Positions 1 through 10,152 of a stretch of 35,734 nt of DNA are shown here, one piece after another; the stretch's first letter is position 1; each line of letters starts with the position of its first letter. Under the pieces are notes generated by a model. It worked only from the letters and a program-made list of their open reading frames with translations. It was not told the DNA's origin and made no database searches. Both the position numbers and the translations under genes were made by a program. Where the stretch lies: assembly GCF_025399195.1 (NCBI RefSeq), contig NW_026252187.1:1801-37534 (forward strand). The letters are read 5' to 3'. This DNA comes from Umbelopsis ramanniana AG (Eukaryota > Mucoromycota > Umbelopsidomycetes > Umbelopsidales > Umbelopsidaceae).

Positions 1-600
1 TCCCTAAAAACAATCTCATGTTAGGAGCTTTGATCTATCTCGATTTGAATTCAGATGTATGCTTACCAAGGCACAATAATATTCAAAGGTGTCTTTGTTG
101 ACGTGAAAAAATTTGGGTGAAGTACTTGTTGATTGCGATACAGTAAAAGCACAGCTTTGATGAGTATGCTTTGACTTTGCTAGTGGTCATTTTCCAAAGT
201 AGCTGATAAGTTAGGAATCTATGGCTTTCATTTTCAATATGGATTTGTGTTTACCTAGGCATTCAATTCCGTCGAAGATGTACATGTCAAAGTTATGGAG
301 TTGAGCAAACTACTTGTTGATCGCGTTATATCAATCAAACATCTTTCTGATAGTATGCTTTTATCTCTTGCTCGCTGTGCTTTCGCTGTAACATGGTCTC
401 ATGTTGGGAGCGCTGATTTCACTATTCAAAAGTATGGGATATGCGTACCAAGGCACAAGTGAGTTAAAGCCTTTGTTTAGAAACACCAGATTCCAGGTTT
501 CTCATCTTGAGCGTTCCCGACTTCGAATGCTTTTGGTAGTTAAGCGTGAGACTGGGAGTATCCAAAGTATTGTCTTGCTTTATCTTAAGCTGAGCACTAT
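1..600. repeat. Degenerate ~190-bp tandem repeat, at least three copies, cut by window edge
   Basis: Three diverged copies can be aligned by recurring anchors. A TTAGGA/TTGGGA-type block lies at 21, 211 and 403. An ACCAAGGCAC/ACCTAGGCAT block lies at 65, 253 and 447. The 15-mer TACTTGTTGATYGCG lies at 123 and 311, and a TATGCTTT-like block at about 165, 354 and 536. Spacing is 183-194 bp throughout. The reading frame is not kept between copies and stops occur in all frames of at least one copy, so I do not call a gene. The array may continue to the left of the window. It could be a decayed minisatellite or satellite, or the remnant of a repetitive protein gene; the sequence does not decide. 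Confidence 0.6.
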
Positions 601-2150
601 AAAGCGCTAGTTACTTCAGCATTCTAAGCAGAGAATGTAGTCCATTGACTTGATACAGCTAGTCTTTTTTGACTTGCGTTGATGTTGCTAGCATTCTCTA
701 CAAATAGAACAAAGTAATCAGCTAACTTGCAGTAAACAATTCCAGAATGAGATTGTGTCATACTGTAGCGAGCTGCGAACGTAATAATAGTTTGAAGCTT
801 GGGTGAAGAGGATCATTTAACCAAACCCTGTGTGGCAAAAGACCCAAAGCATATAGTCTACGGCTTTGGCATACATTGAAGAAAGAAAAGAAGAGAGCTA
901 AGGAGTAGACTGATTAGTTAGGATAATTTCCAATTAAAAATTTGATAAATGAGACTGATTAAACACTTGCCTTTCCTTTCGTTCAAATTTCGCTGGCTGC
1001 GTACATGCACAATCTCTAAAGATTCTGAAATTCCTCAGAGATGAAAAAGTTGTTTATCTCCAAAAGATATTTGGAGACGTGCATCATGTACCAACCCATG
1101 ACATGAGTTCTACGGCCTCCCTGGAGAAACTGCCACTGCAATGGAAGTCCGCCGCACACGAAGAGAGAGTGAAGCGAAAGGGGTTCCAGACGCCCCCTTT
1201 CCACGAGCTACGCCTTTCCTGCTGGACACCTAACAGCACCTTCACACCAATCACTTACCACTTCTGCCACCCAGGCTCTCCCAGGTCTTCCGAGCAAACA
1301 CTTCCAGAGGCGAAGTGAGCTGGCTTGGCCCATGGAGGGACTGGATTTCTTGACTTTACCCGCTACTCAAGTCTGGAAGGAATCCCCTTTTCCTTTGAGG
1401 TACTTCGTTGGAAGATACCTGCAAATGTGTGTCGGCACGCCACTGTACGTCAAGTGCTTCAACTAATTTCTTAGATCATTAGCATTTGAGTCTTGGGCAG
1501 TAGGCGTGCCAACAAAGCGAAAGATGAATGGTTAGTCATGCTATTTAATTAGTCTGCGATACCATCAACCACTAACGGTCTATCCCAAATTAACTGGGTG
1601 GCAGTTGAGTAGACTTGACAACTGCCACCAGAAGGAAAAGGCAACCGAGAGCAAGGTAGCGAGCCGCAAGATCCGGTAATCCAAAAGAACCAACTACAGT
1701 CACACTATGACCAGCTGGAGGCTACGCTACTCTGCCTGGACATTCGGGGGCTCCAGAAGTAGCAAGGACCAGTGATCCAGTAAAGCTAGGGCCAGACAGT
1801 ACTCGGTTTTGCAAGCAGTCAAGATCGGTCGTACTAACCGATCGACAACACTTCTCTGTAAACAAACAAATGTTTAGTATGACTGGTACTTACAAAAAAT
1901 TGGCAAGCGTTACGACAATGAAAGGGGTGACTTGCCAGCGTGGCATTGGAAAACCATTGCGAATCCCCAGAGAGACCAGAATAAGGGGCCAATATGGCCC
2001 CCAGAGCACAGCTGACACGAGAGACGAGCAGAGACTAAGATATTAAGTGATTAACATTCGCACCAATGTCGTCGAAGTCAATTTTCAGATTCAAAAAAGA
2101 AATCATACGTACCACTCATCCCGAAGAATGACGATGGACCACCAACAAGA
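601..2150. other. Intergenic DNA without a recognisable gene
   Basis: Short open frames occur on both strands (for example 1079-1318 +), but none has a recognisable domain, splice-joined extension or codon continuity. The stretch 1080-1480 is less AT-rich than its surroundings. A short open stretch on + at about 1627-1758, rich in Gln and Leu, looks faintly protein-like but is bounded by stops and has no family I can name. A hairpin at 1597-1629 is listed separately. I see nothing else firm. Confidence 0.5.
1597..1629. repeat. Perfect 11-bp inverted repeat (hairpin)
   Basis: GGTGGCAGTTG at 1597-1607 is matched by CAACTGCCACC at 1619-1629 with an 11-nt loop. It lies in non-coding DNA with no flanking tRNA-like structure and no obvious transposon termini. 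The function is unknown and it may be chance. Confidence 0.6.
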
Positions 2151-2460
2151 CAGCATTTTTTTTTTTTTTGGCACTAATGGCACAGAAGAGAACTGAAATA
2201 CAATTTTTTTTTTTTTGATTTTTTGATTTTTTGATCTATAATTAACGACATTGATTAGCAAAACTGAAGAATAGATTGAAGATATAAAAATAGAGGCGGA
2301 AATGGTGCTTACTTTTTTTTTTTTTTAACATTTTTTACTTTTTTTTGGGATTGCCTAAAAAACAAAGAAGTTCAGTACTATGAGGTAGGATAGTGTGTAA
2401 GGTAGAACCAACACACGGACAGAGATAAAAGTTCAATACTAACTTGTTTTCTATTTTTTT
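2151..2460. repeat. Poly-T tracts and a TTTTTTGA microsatellite
   Basis: Several runs of 8-14 T are clustered here. One run (2204-2235) passes into three repeats of TTTTTTGA. The tracts lie downstream (3') of the Ser/Arg-rich gene on the minus strand, where they read as poly-A runs. They are probably simple-sequence expansions; some could be old poly-A insertions, but no element body is visible beside them. Confidence 0.7.
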
Positions 2461-2686
2461 TGTAACTAACAATGTGAAGAAAGAGCCACAGTTAATGAAT
2501 GAACATTTGTCAAAGCGTTTAAGTTGAGTACTACTCACTTTACAATGCTGTCATGCTGGGGCCATCTGACAAGCTCCTTGAGCTTTTGCGGGAGCGACCC
2601 TAATAATGGAGAGAAATTTTACATTGGTGAGTTAGATTTTCTTAGTCAAATTGAATCCAATGTTACTATACTTACAGCGCCCCCGC

Positions 2687-4995
2687 TTAGCCGGTAATAT
2701 CGTAGATATTACCGGCTACAGCCTCCGAACCGCCGCCTGGGATCTCCTTCAGTTGGTTGAAAAGGTGAATCAGATGGAATTGGAAATCATGTATGTGTCG
2801 CTGGGATGGCAGAGTAGGTACTTACATTCGAAATGAGATCCGCCTCATTGAGGTTTACAGGCGGCGGTTGGAGGCTCTCCTCTCTCTCAGCCCTTGGAGA
2901 GCCAGGCTGAGAACTGCCTTCATCCAGAGCTTGGATAGTTTCCAAGCGCTGGAACATATCGATAGCCTAATGATAGAAGAAAGGTTAACAGATATGTATT
3001 TTGTCTATTACTGAAATTAGATACTGAAAAGTTACTTACGTCTTCAACGCTATCGACATGCTCGCCAGTGGGACCGTTAACTGGGCTATGCGCGAGCTCT
3101 AGCACCAGTGGGGACACGGTCCCACAGCGAGAAGGCATGAGAGGAGAGCTGTCCCGCGACAATGGGCTCGCGGGACGACGGTACTGACCAGCAGCACCGT
3201 CATTGGCAGTAGCCAAAGCAAAAGGACAGGAAGGGGCCGACGAAGCGGAAAAAGCAACAGCAGAACGAGAGGGACACGGTAACGCTGATCCAGCAGCGGG
3301 GGAAGAGATGCAAGGTGACGGGGTAGAAGATGGACACGGTGATGGTGAAGAGGAACACGGCAACGCTGATGTAGCAGCTGAGTTGTTAGCCCGTCTTTGG
3401 GGCAATCTATGTCGGATTCGTCGGCCGCCAGCGGCCGGACGAGGAGAGCAAGAACGAGAAGCAGAAGCAGAAGAGGACGAAGAACGAGGGGAAGGCGTGC
3501 GAGTTCGCTGCCGTCGTTGCTCACGACGAGCAAAACGATTGCGAGGAATCGCGTTTCTTGGCCGAGAGGTCCTGGCAAGAAGGGGAGAAGGAGTGGGACA
3601 CGGCACGGCTGATGCAACAGCTGGATTGTTAGCCCGTCTAGGGCACAGTCGACGCCGGACTCGTCGACCGCCAGCAACCGGAGAACGAGAACGAGAAAGG
3701 GGACGAGAACTTGGTCGACCGCCAGCAACCGGAGAGCGGGAACGAGGAAGGGGACGAGAACGAGGTCGACCGCCAGCAACCGGAGAACGGGAACGAGAGC
3801 GAGAACAAGAGCGAGAAGACGACGAAGAACGAGGGGAAGGCGTGCTAGTTCGCTGTTCTCGTCGTGAGCGGCGCAAAGACTGCGAGATTGGAGTGAATCG
3901 TCGCGAAAATCGATGACGAGACACGGCAATCCTCCGCCGAGGAGGCTCAGAAGGAGTCCTGGGACAAGAAACCAACGAAGGAGGATCCAAGGAGGAAGTG
4001 GTCACTTCAGATGTTGAAGCAACCACAGGCGCAGTCACGAGCGAAGGAACAACCACAGACGCAGCGACGGGCGAAGGCACAGCCACAGACGCAGTGACGG
4101 GAGAAGGAACAACCACAGACGCAGCGACGGGCAAGGGAACAGCCACAGATGCAGCGACGGGAGAAGAAACAACCACAGACGCAGCGACGGGCGAGGGAAC
4201 AGCCACAGACGCAGCGACTGGCAAATGAACAGCCACAGACTCAGCGACGGGCGGAGGAACTACCACAGGAGAACGAACAACCACGGGTGAGGCACTAGCC
4301 ACAGAAGAGCTTTCAACCACAGGCATAACTTCACCAGCCGCCGTGGAAGCTACAGTCGGGCCAGCAAGATGCTGGGAAACATCTGCTGGCATGTTACGAC
4401 TAGAGTAGCGACCAGAAGGGGCTGTTATCTTCCGGTTGGTAGGCAGCGGCTTGGTGGGAGGGCAAGTCGCCGTCGAGTTGACGCGGGAGAAACGGTCTGG
4501 AAGAGAACCACTGGCAGTAGCAGCAGTCGATCGTCTCCGCGAAGAGACAGGAGAAAAGCGGTGGCCACGAATAGACCTAGAAGACAAGCGTCCACTCACA
4601 GAACCCACAGGCAAGCATCTAAAAACGGAAGCAGAAGACAAGCAACTGCGCAAAGGAGCCGGTGAAGGCACATGGAGAAGAGATACTTGGGACAGAGGGC
4701 CAAATGCCACGTCACCGCAGTACTCATAGTCCATGGCTAGACACTGGGGCACCTCCAGCTCGATTGGCTTATCAATGTCCATGGCTGAACACTGATGCTC
4801 TCCAAGCTCAAGTGACTTGTCGACCTCCATTGGATCCCAGTCGAGGGGGAAACGGTCGATGGCCATCTTTCGCGGGCGCCACTGGAAGGGTTTGCGAGGC
4901 TGGCGAGGGCGGGAAGGACGGCAGAGCGGGTAAGGCTTCGATTTTTGAAGCAAATATCGCTTCAAAGCGATAATGTAAGCTCGCTGTGATTTCAT
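2687..4995 (-). CDS. Ser/Arg/Pro/Val-rich low-complexity protein, hypothetical, 3 exons, 718 aa
   Basis: Model: complement(join(2687..2746, 2826..2966, 3040..4995)). Both introns are GT-AG (73 and 79 nt) and phase 0. The tail ends with the residues AGNIYDITG before TAA, inside a palindrome. I do not recognise a domain. Residues 1-45 are basic. Residues 56-92 carry three spaced acidic motifs (MEVD, MDID, MDYE). Residues about 246-325 are eight 10-aa Val/Pro/Ala units, roughly VPSPVAASVA. Residues about 340-560 are RS/SP-rich, with three 17-aa units containing RSPVAGGRP and two copies of a larger module (TPSPRSSSSS...RRANN). Such RS tracts occur in splicing or nuclear RNP proteins, but that is composition only. 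The long open frames on the opposite strand and in another minus frame are shadows of the GC-rich repeats. ATG at 4995 is the first in frame. Disorder seems likely; the function is unknown. Confidence 0.65.
2688..2718. repeat. 14-bp-arm palindrome spanning the stop codon of the RS-rich gene
   Basis: TAGCCGGTAATATC (2688-2701), loop GTA, then the exact reverse complement (2705-2718). Read on the minus strand it encodes the C-terminal AGNIYDITG and most of the TAA. A near-perfect 31-bp inverted repeat could form a hairpin in the mRNA end. No role is proven. Confidence 0.75.
3663..3815 (-). repeat. Three 51-bp coding repeats in the RS-rich gene
   Basis: GTCGACCGCCAGCAACCGGA recurs at 3663, 3714 and 3765, exactly 51 bp apart. 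The copies encode a 17-aa unit containing RSPVAGGRP plus RSR/SRPL variants. The third copy degrades into an RS run. The period is a multiple of three, so the frame is kept, as expected for a length-variable coding minisatellite. Confidence 0.8.
4021..4260 (-). repeat. Eight 30-bp coding repeats in the RS-rich gene
   Basis: Eight contiguous 30-bp units have CCACAGACGCAG-like cores at exact 30-bp steps. They encode eight 10-aa units of the type (V/A)(V/A)PSPVAAS. Units differ by a few substitutions and none is shifted in frame. The array is coding and likely to vary in copy number between strains. Confidence 0.85.
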
Positions 4996-6069
4996 CGAAA
5001 TTGGAAAAATTCGAGAATCAAAGACAAGGAACGAAAAAAGAAAAAAAAGGAATTTTGGCGGGCAGTTTATATGTGATTTACTTGTGAGGACACCCGCTTT
5101 TCAAATTTATGCGGACACACTATCCTCGTCATTTCATACGATTAAACTTATGTCATCTTTCTAAAGGTTCTGATCTCTGGCAGTAATCATATATCATCTC
5201 TCATGAAGCTCGCTCCGTCAACGCCCTCTAGCAAACTCACCATTTCGGCTTTGATCTGCAAGTTTACGTTATTTTATATGAAGACGACTGGATTGCTACT
5301 TGTTTGGCTCCACACAGGCAATTTCAATAAATGACAATATGCAATAGTAACTTCTTTTTAACTACGTATACGTTATGTACTTTGGGCTTCCAAAGAATGG
5401 ATATCAGCTCTTCATATCATGTAAATGAAGGCATTGAGCTCTCTTCCGGACAATGTATGCATATGTTCGAACAGATTTACAGTAAGAGGTATCAAGTGTC
5501 ACTTATTGTGAGTATTATAGATTTTAGTTATGAAAGAGTGGGATAGGCAACTTGAGGTCTATGATATAAAGTAGAGTATACTTCAGTTTTATAGAAACGA
5601 CCGGCAACCGAAGAGTAAAAATGCTGTAAATGGGCAATTTACCCCAGAGAACTGCAATCAGCAGGTCAAGCTGTTTGAATACCTCAATACCTTAAAGAAA
5701 GATTGCTAGATAAGCTTTCATACAACCTCGGCGCAACATACTCTCCATATCACTTCAACTGATTGATTTGTCAGACCAGCATATTACTTAGAGTACATGC
5801 CATCATAAATTGATCATGGGGGTTTATATATGCAGCTTGAGGATGATTTCTGAAGCAGCCGTTAAGCACGAGCTTGCCTTTGAAACATCGAAATAGACCG
5901 CCGCCTTAAATTGTGAAGTTCTTTACTGTCATTGGACGATGTGAAAAACAGGTTGAATATCTTTGGTACAAAGTATCCCTGAGCTCTTTAAGGAACGGAA
6001 AGTTTGGGAATGCAAGTGAAACAATGGAGATTTTTATTTTTCAACTGATTGAGACTGGGCAAATATGAG
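4996..6069. other. Intergenic DNA with possible P450 pseudogene remains at its right end
   Basis: This is the upstream region of the RS-rich gene (4996 onward) and the decayed 3' side of P450 copy A (about 5800-6069). The 71-aa open frame at 5331-5546 (+) has no recognisable motif and I do not call it. Around 5950-6000, a minus-strand ELRD-like stretch may be the last trace of P450 exon 4. No I-helix or heme-binding motif of copy A can be seen here. Confidence 0.45.
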
Positions 6070-7061
6070 CACAAACGTCGGTGTAGAACAACCGATCCGA
6101 AAGAAAAAGTAGATAGGCCGAAGAATACTTTCCATAATTTCATTATAATTATTGACTCTTTCAATTAAGGAATATCCAAAGTCTCAAAATCTTAGCCAAA
6201 AGCTGCAAGCCCAATGACGTCCAGCGTGAACCTGAATTGATGAAATCATTGTGAGGGGAGCCATGGCCTTTATAGTCATAGAGGTGGGTGAGATGTGTAC
6301 CGTTGTAAGAACATTGGAACATCAACGTTGCTAAGTCCATCTCCTTCTTTCTCAAAGCGCATCATCATCTTTTCACATAACCTCCCAAATAGTTTGACAG
6401 GCATTAATGAATGGAATGCATGGTTTGCAATCTGGCGGCGGGAAAAGTTAGGATGGGGTTTCGTCTAAAAGGTTGTCTGTGCTGAGTTCATCCGCCATAC
6501 AATGCTTCTTCCAAACATGACCATTCAACGCAACAATGTTTTCCATGCCTATAAATTTGTTGAGAAGCGATTCGCTTTGCATGGAAAAGCTTTCGTGCTT
6601 CGGAAAATCGGCTGATCGTAAACTGATAAATGAGTACTCTTGACTCCTATGCCAAATTCGATTTACGATGTGCACCTACCTTTATGAATGAACAAAGATT
6701 TTATAGCTGCTGGGCCAGCAACGCAAACGGTCCACCCCCCTCTATATGGCCGAAGGTACACGCCATTTGGCGATCTGGCTAATACTGGAAGGACAATATT
6801 CTGGGTTCTAACATCGGCGCTTTCGCTTGAAAGAGCAGACCGCATGTATTTCCAGTATGGAAAAGTCGGTATAAGCAGAAGTCTTTTTGGTATCTGGGCC
6901 ATTCTGTAGAGCCTATAACTGACGAAGGCAGCCACAGCACTAGCAATAAGAGTGTATGGCGATCTGCGTCGAATAAAAGGAATAATCTGATTTGCATAGA
7001 TGGTACTGAGATAGTCAATTTTCTGGTTCGTACCGTCTAAAACAGCTTGTACCAACGGCAT
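6070..7061 (-). pseudogene. Decayed cytochrome P450, copy A of the tandem array (CYP509-like)
   Basis: Exons 1-3 align at 6680..7061, 6496..6611 and 6301..6431, with lengths 382, 116 and 131, the same as intact copies B and C. The N-terminal anchor, the RRSP motif and the RSPNGVYLRP region are all readable from the ATG at 7061. The donor after exon 2 reads ATG|GCGGAT instead of GT. Exon 4 starts at 6231 with FTLDVIGLAAFG, but the next codon is TAA where B, C and D have a Tyr codon. The frame then shifts (NNYNEIMESI is readable in another frame), and similarity fades by about 6070. The ExxR and Cys-heme motifs are missing, so no working P450 can be made. The well-kept exons 1-3 point to fairly recent loss. 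Alternatively, a short N-terminal transcript could still be made. Confidence 0.85.
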
Positions 7062-7538
7062 ATTGTCAAGTGAAAGGGAAGACGTAGACTACCGACGATG
7101 GACATCACTGGGGCCAATCTTAAATATGAGAGAAAAAGCCCGCTAAAGGTTACCCTAACCCTTGAGGAACGTTGTACCATGCCCTTAGGTCTATGGAAGA
7201 TCACTGGATGCTACAGCAGGATAACACCATATGCTCATTTTCAGGTCTCAAACTGCAAATGCACCTAGAGGGTTTTTTACATAGTTTTATGCCGGTAAAA
7301 AGAGACTTTAACTCTTTTACCGTGAAGATTCGCATATAAAGATGTCAGGTACCAAGTGAAAACCTGAAACGCTAAAATGGTCAGTCCAAACTCAATATCA
7401 GTCCATTACATCTATGTATTTATATTCCATTACAGAATATGATATAGGCCAAGTTCGTGGTCGACAATGTCCATTATGAGAAATTTAGGGAAGAGAGTAT
7501 TTATGAATTGATTATATTATTCCTACGCTTTCTTGGCT
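7062..7538. other. Spacer between P450 copies A and B
   Basis: 477 bp covering the upstream side of copy A and the 3' flank of copy B. It holds an imperfect hairpin at 7293-7322 (CGGTAAAAAGAG / CTCTTTTACCG, one extra A) and the telobox-like motif at 7153-7161. No coding signal is seen. Confidence 0.6.
7153..7161 (-). promoter_or_regulatory. Telobox-like GGGTTAGGG motif upstream of P450 copy A
   Basis: CCCTAACCC on the plus strand, i.e. GGGTTAGGG in the gene's sense direction, 92-100 bp before the ATG at 7061. Copies B, C and D carry GGGTTAGG at nearly the same distance but on the opposite strand. It resembles the TTAGGG telomere-repeat/telobox sequence that TRF/Tbf1-like Myb proteins bind in other eukaryotes. 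The regulatory role is inferred. Confidence 0.4.
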
Positions 7539-9671
7539 TTAAAATCTCTTTTTAAATTTAAGATGCAAATCCTTTGGAGAAATAATGCCCATTGATCCAT
7601 CTATCACTAAGCGATCTTTGTTGATGGTGTTCTCGGGAAGTTCCCAGGTGTATTTTTGGAGCATCATAGCAAGCAACACCTTTTGCTCAGCCAAGCTAAA
7701 GTTCATACCTATTTGAATTTCAAAGCAATTTTCACAGTTAATGAATAGACCATAATAGTCAATCTACGACCCCATGATCCTGCCTTACCTATACACTGCC
7801 TAGATCCACTTCCAAACGGTGTCCAGGAAAGACCTTGTCCAGCTTTTGCTTCACTTTCACCTCCAGGAGCAAAACGTTCTGGAATGAATTCCTCGGGATC
7901 TTTCCAAAGTGATGGGTCATGATGCATGACAAATATTTCTGCCGACAAAGTGGATCCTTTTGGAACGAATGTGCCTGCGAGATCAATGTCATCGGAGCTT
8001 GCTCTTGGAACAGTATTCTGGGCTGGAGGGTCCATTCTTAACGTCTGATGTAGGCAGTTAGTTTTGCTACTCCAGTATGCATGTTAGCCGTTTCCAATTG
8101 TGAAGATGCAGGACGATTACCTCTTTCATTATCATGTATATATACTTCATTTCTGAGCATTGGGCAGCAGTAGGGTAGACAATGTCATCTCCATCTCCCA
8201 AGATATCGATAACTTCTTTACGAGCCTTTTCTTGTATATGCTGAAATAGATATAGGGAATAGATGTTTAGAGTCGCCATATAAGGAACGAAACTTGCGCC
8301 TACGCTGACTTACCGGATTGACCGCCAAGTAATACAAAGCAAAGGAAAGAGCGTTGGATGTAGTATCATGACTAACTTATAAATTAGATCCTTCATTCAC
8401 CTCAAATTCCTGCGTTTTAAATTACGTACCCTGCCAAGAAGAAAACTGCCAGGTCATCACGAAGTTCCAAATCCGAAAGTTGATGTTGAATATCTTCGCT
8501 CTCTTCGTTGGCCTCGAGCATCAAAGTTAGCAAGTCCTTTTCTGAATCTTCCACTAGACCCTTCTTGCTGGCCAAAGTTTGACGCTTACGGTCAATAATG
8601 CTATAGAAAAGCTTGTCCAGATCATCCATCTTTCGGTGCAACTGTCGACGCCCTGGAAAGGCCCAAAGAAAGCGTTTCTCAAGAATAGGGAAGAAGAAGA
8701 AGATAGGGTTTCGAATACCTTCCATGATAATGTTATAGTTCTCTACCTTCTCATTATTAGGATTATCCAGGGCTTCGAAGTCGTAATCGAAAGCGGCAAG
8801 TCCGATTACATCCAGTGTGAAGCTATATTTAGGCGGTAAGAACACAACTTCAAGTCGATAGACTGCACCTTTGAAAATCAAATACTTACCGTTGCAAGAA
8901 CATTGGCACATCAACGTCTTCAAGACCGTCTCCTTCTTTTTCAAAACGTGTCATCATTTTTTCGCAGAGTCTACCGAACAATTTAACAGGCATTGACCTA
9001 TGGAATGCCGGGTTGGCGATCTTTTGAAAATAGGCAAATTTGGTTGAGATATAACATGAAGTTTTAGATAGCGAACTTGGCTGTTAGCTTACCATACGGT
9101 GCTTCTTCCAAACTCCCCCATTAAGAACCACAATGTTGTTGGCACCACCAAACCTGGTAGTCAATGAATCTCGATACTTTGTGAATCCCTGGTGCTTTGG
9201 AAATTCATCTAATCATTCCATGGAATCACATAAAGCACTAGGCGTCAATGTTAGGATTTTCCAGTAATAATGGTGAACTAAAAACTCACTTGTTCGAAGG
9301 AATAGAGTCTTCATGGCAGCAGGATTTGCAACACCAATGGTCCATCCAAGTCGATTCGGTCTCAAGTAGATCCCATTTGGTGACTTTGCAAGTACTGGAA
9401 GAATAACGTTCTGAGCTCGTAGATCAACACCTTCACCTGACAAAGCAGACTTCATGTATTTCCAGTATGAGACAGCAGGTATATGTCGAAGGTTCTTTGG
9501 AACTCGTATCGCCTTGTAAACTTGGTAGCTGAAGAAGGCAGCCACGGCAGAGGCTATGTATGTATGCGGTGATCTGCGCTTAACGTAAGGTAAAATATGG
9601 TGAATATAGAAAGAGGTGAGCTTTTCCAGTTGCTTGTCCACATCTTTCGCTATCACTTGAAGCGTGTCCAT
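7539..9671 (-). CDS. Cytochrome P450 monooxygenase, copy B (CYP509-like), 8 exons, 541 aa
   Basis: Model: complement(join(7539..7708, 7789..8044, 8121..8240, 8314..8371, 8430..8822, 8890..9020, 9093..9208, 9290..9671)); all introns are GT-AG. It is a heme-thiolate monooxygenase, ER-anchored by a hydrophobic N-terminal helix (about residues 38-53, after VKRRSP) with a basic/proline hinge (RVPKNLRHIP). Family landmarks: I-helix AGHDTT (340-345); K-helix ETLR (E400, R403), split by intron 6; PERF; and the heme loop FGSGSRQCIG with Cys484 as thiolate ligand. The start at 9671 is chosen by alignment with D (MDLKMLLNDV); the frame stays open upstream without another convincing ATG. Assignment to CYP509, a family known from Mucorales, is by recollection of the family pattern and is not certain. 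The substrate is unknown. It has the same strand and layout as C and D, 481 bp downstream of C. Confidence 0.9.
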
Positions 9672-10152
9672 GATGTTATGTTCTGGGTTACTGGTCTGAA
9701 CAAAAGATAAGTACAATTGTAGTGAGCATGGAAATTTATTTATTGCATTTGGAAAAAAATGTGCCGGAGCGGGGGTTAGGGGAGTCTCAGTCTCTCGGCA
9801 TCCTATCCGCTCCTGTGAAAAAAAAGAGTTTCGACAAAGGCTTTGCCCTCTTTACAGCAATAGCGAACCTACAATTAAAAGATTATTGCAAGCCTAAATT
9901 TCTTTTCAAAACATATGAATGATGAATTCTAACATTTCATATACAAGAGTGATGTAATATTGCGATGATGGAACTATATCATGCAGTTATCGGAGATTTG
10001 AGCAACCGTTAAAACCATCGGTCCGAATTTTTGTATATCTATAGGAGAACGGGATGTTTGCCATGAGACTTTTATGTACAAATGTTTATAGGATAGCAAA
10101 TTTAGAATAGCCGTGTGAAGAACACTTTTTTTGGATAGCGAGCGCAGAACGA
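9672..10152. other. Spacer between P450 copies B and C
   Basis: 481 bp: upstream region of copy B and 3' flank of copy C. The 66-aa open frame at 9722-9922 (+) is not supported by any homology to the paralog spacers. The GGGTTAGG motif at 9773-9780 is listed separately. Confidence 0.6.
9773..9780 (+). promoter_or_regulatory. GGGTTAGG motif upstream of P450 copy B
   Basis: GGGGGTTAGGGG context, with the core 102-109 bp before the ATG at 9671, on the strand opposite to the gene. Position and orientation match copies C and D. The role in transcription is inferred. Confidence 0.4.

Noticed and set aside
401-610. 69-aa open frame near the left edge
   Set aside because: It falls in one copy of the degenerate ~190-bp repeat and is not open in the other copies.
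1079-1318. 79-aa open frame on + and overlapping 62-aa frame on -
   Set aside because: No motif, no splice-joined extension, and the two strands compete.
3203-3916. 237-aa plus-strand open frame opposite the RS-rich gene
   Set aside because: It lies wholly within the sense repeats and reads as Glu/Arg/Gly low complexity; the minus frame has spliced continuity and an ATG-to-stop model. Treated as an antisense shadow.
3099-3929. 276-aa second minus-strand frame (Leu/Val-rich) inside the RS-rich gene
   Set aside because: It is the shifted reading of the same coding minisatellites and has no independent support.
5331-5546. 71-aa open frame on +
   Set aside because: AT-rich, no recognisable domain, no exon continuity found on either side.
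7293-7322. Hairpin CGGTAAAAAGAG...CTCTTTTACCG as a terminator
   Set aside because: Intrinsic hairpin terminators are bacterial; this is a spliced fungal locus, so I list it only as an imperfect inverted repeat.
9722-9922. 66-aa open frame between P450 copies B and C
   Set aside because: It overlaps the probable promoter of copy B and has no counterpart in the other P450 spacers.
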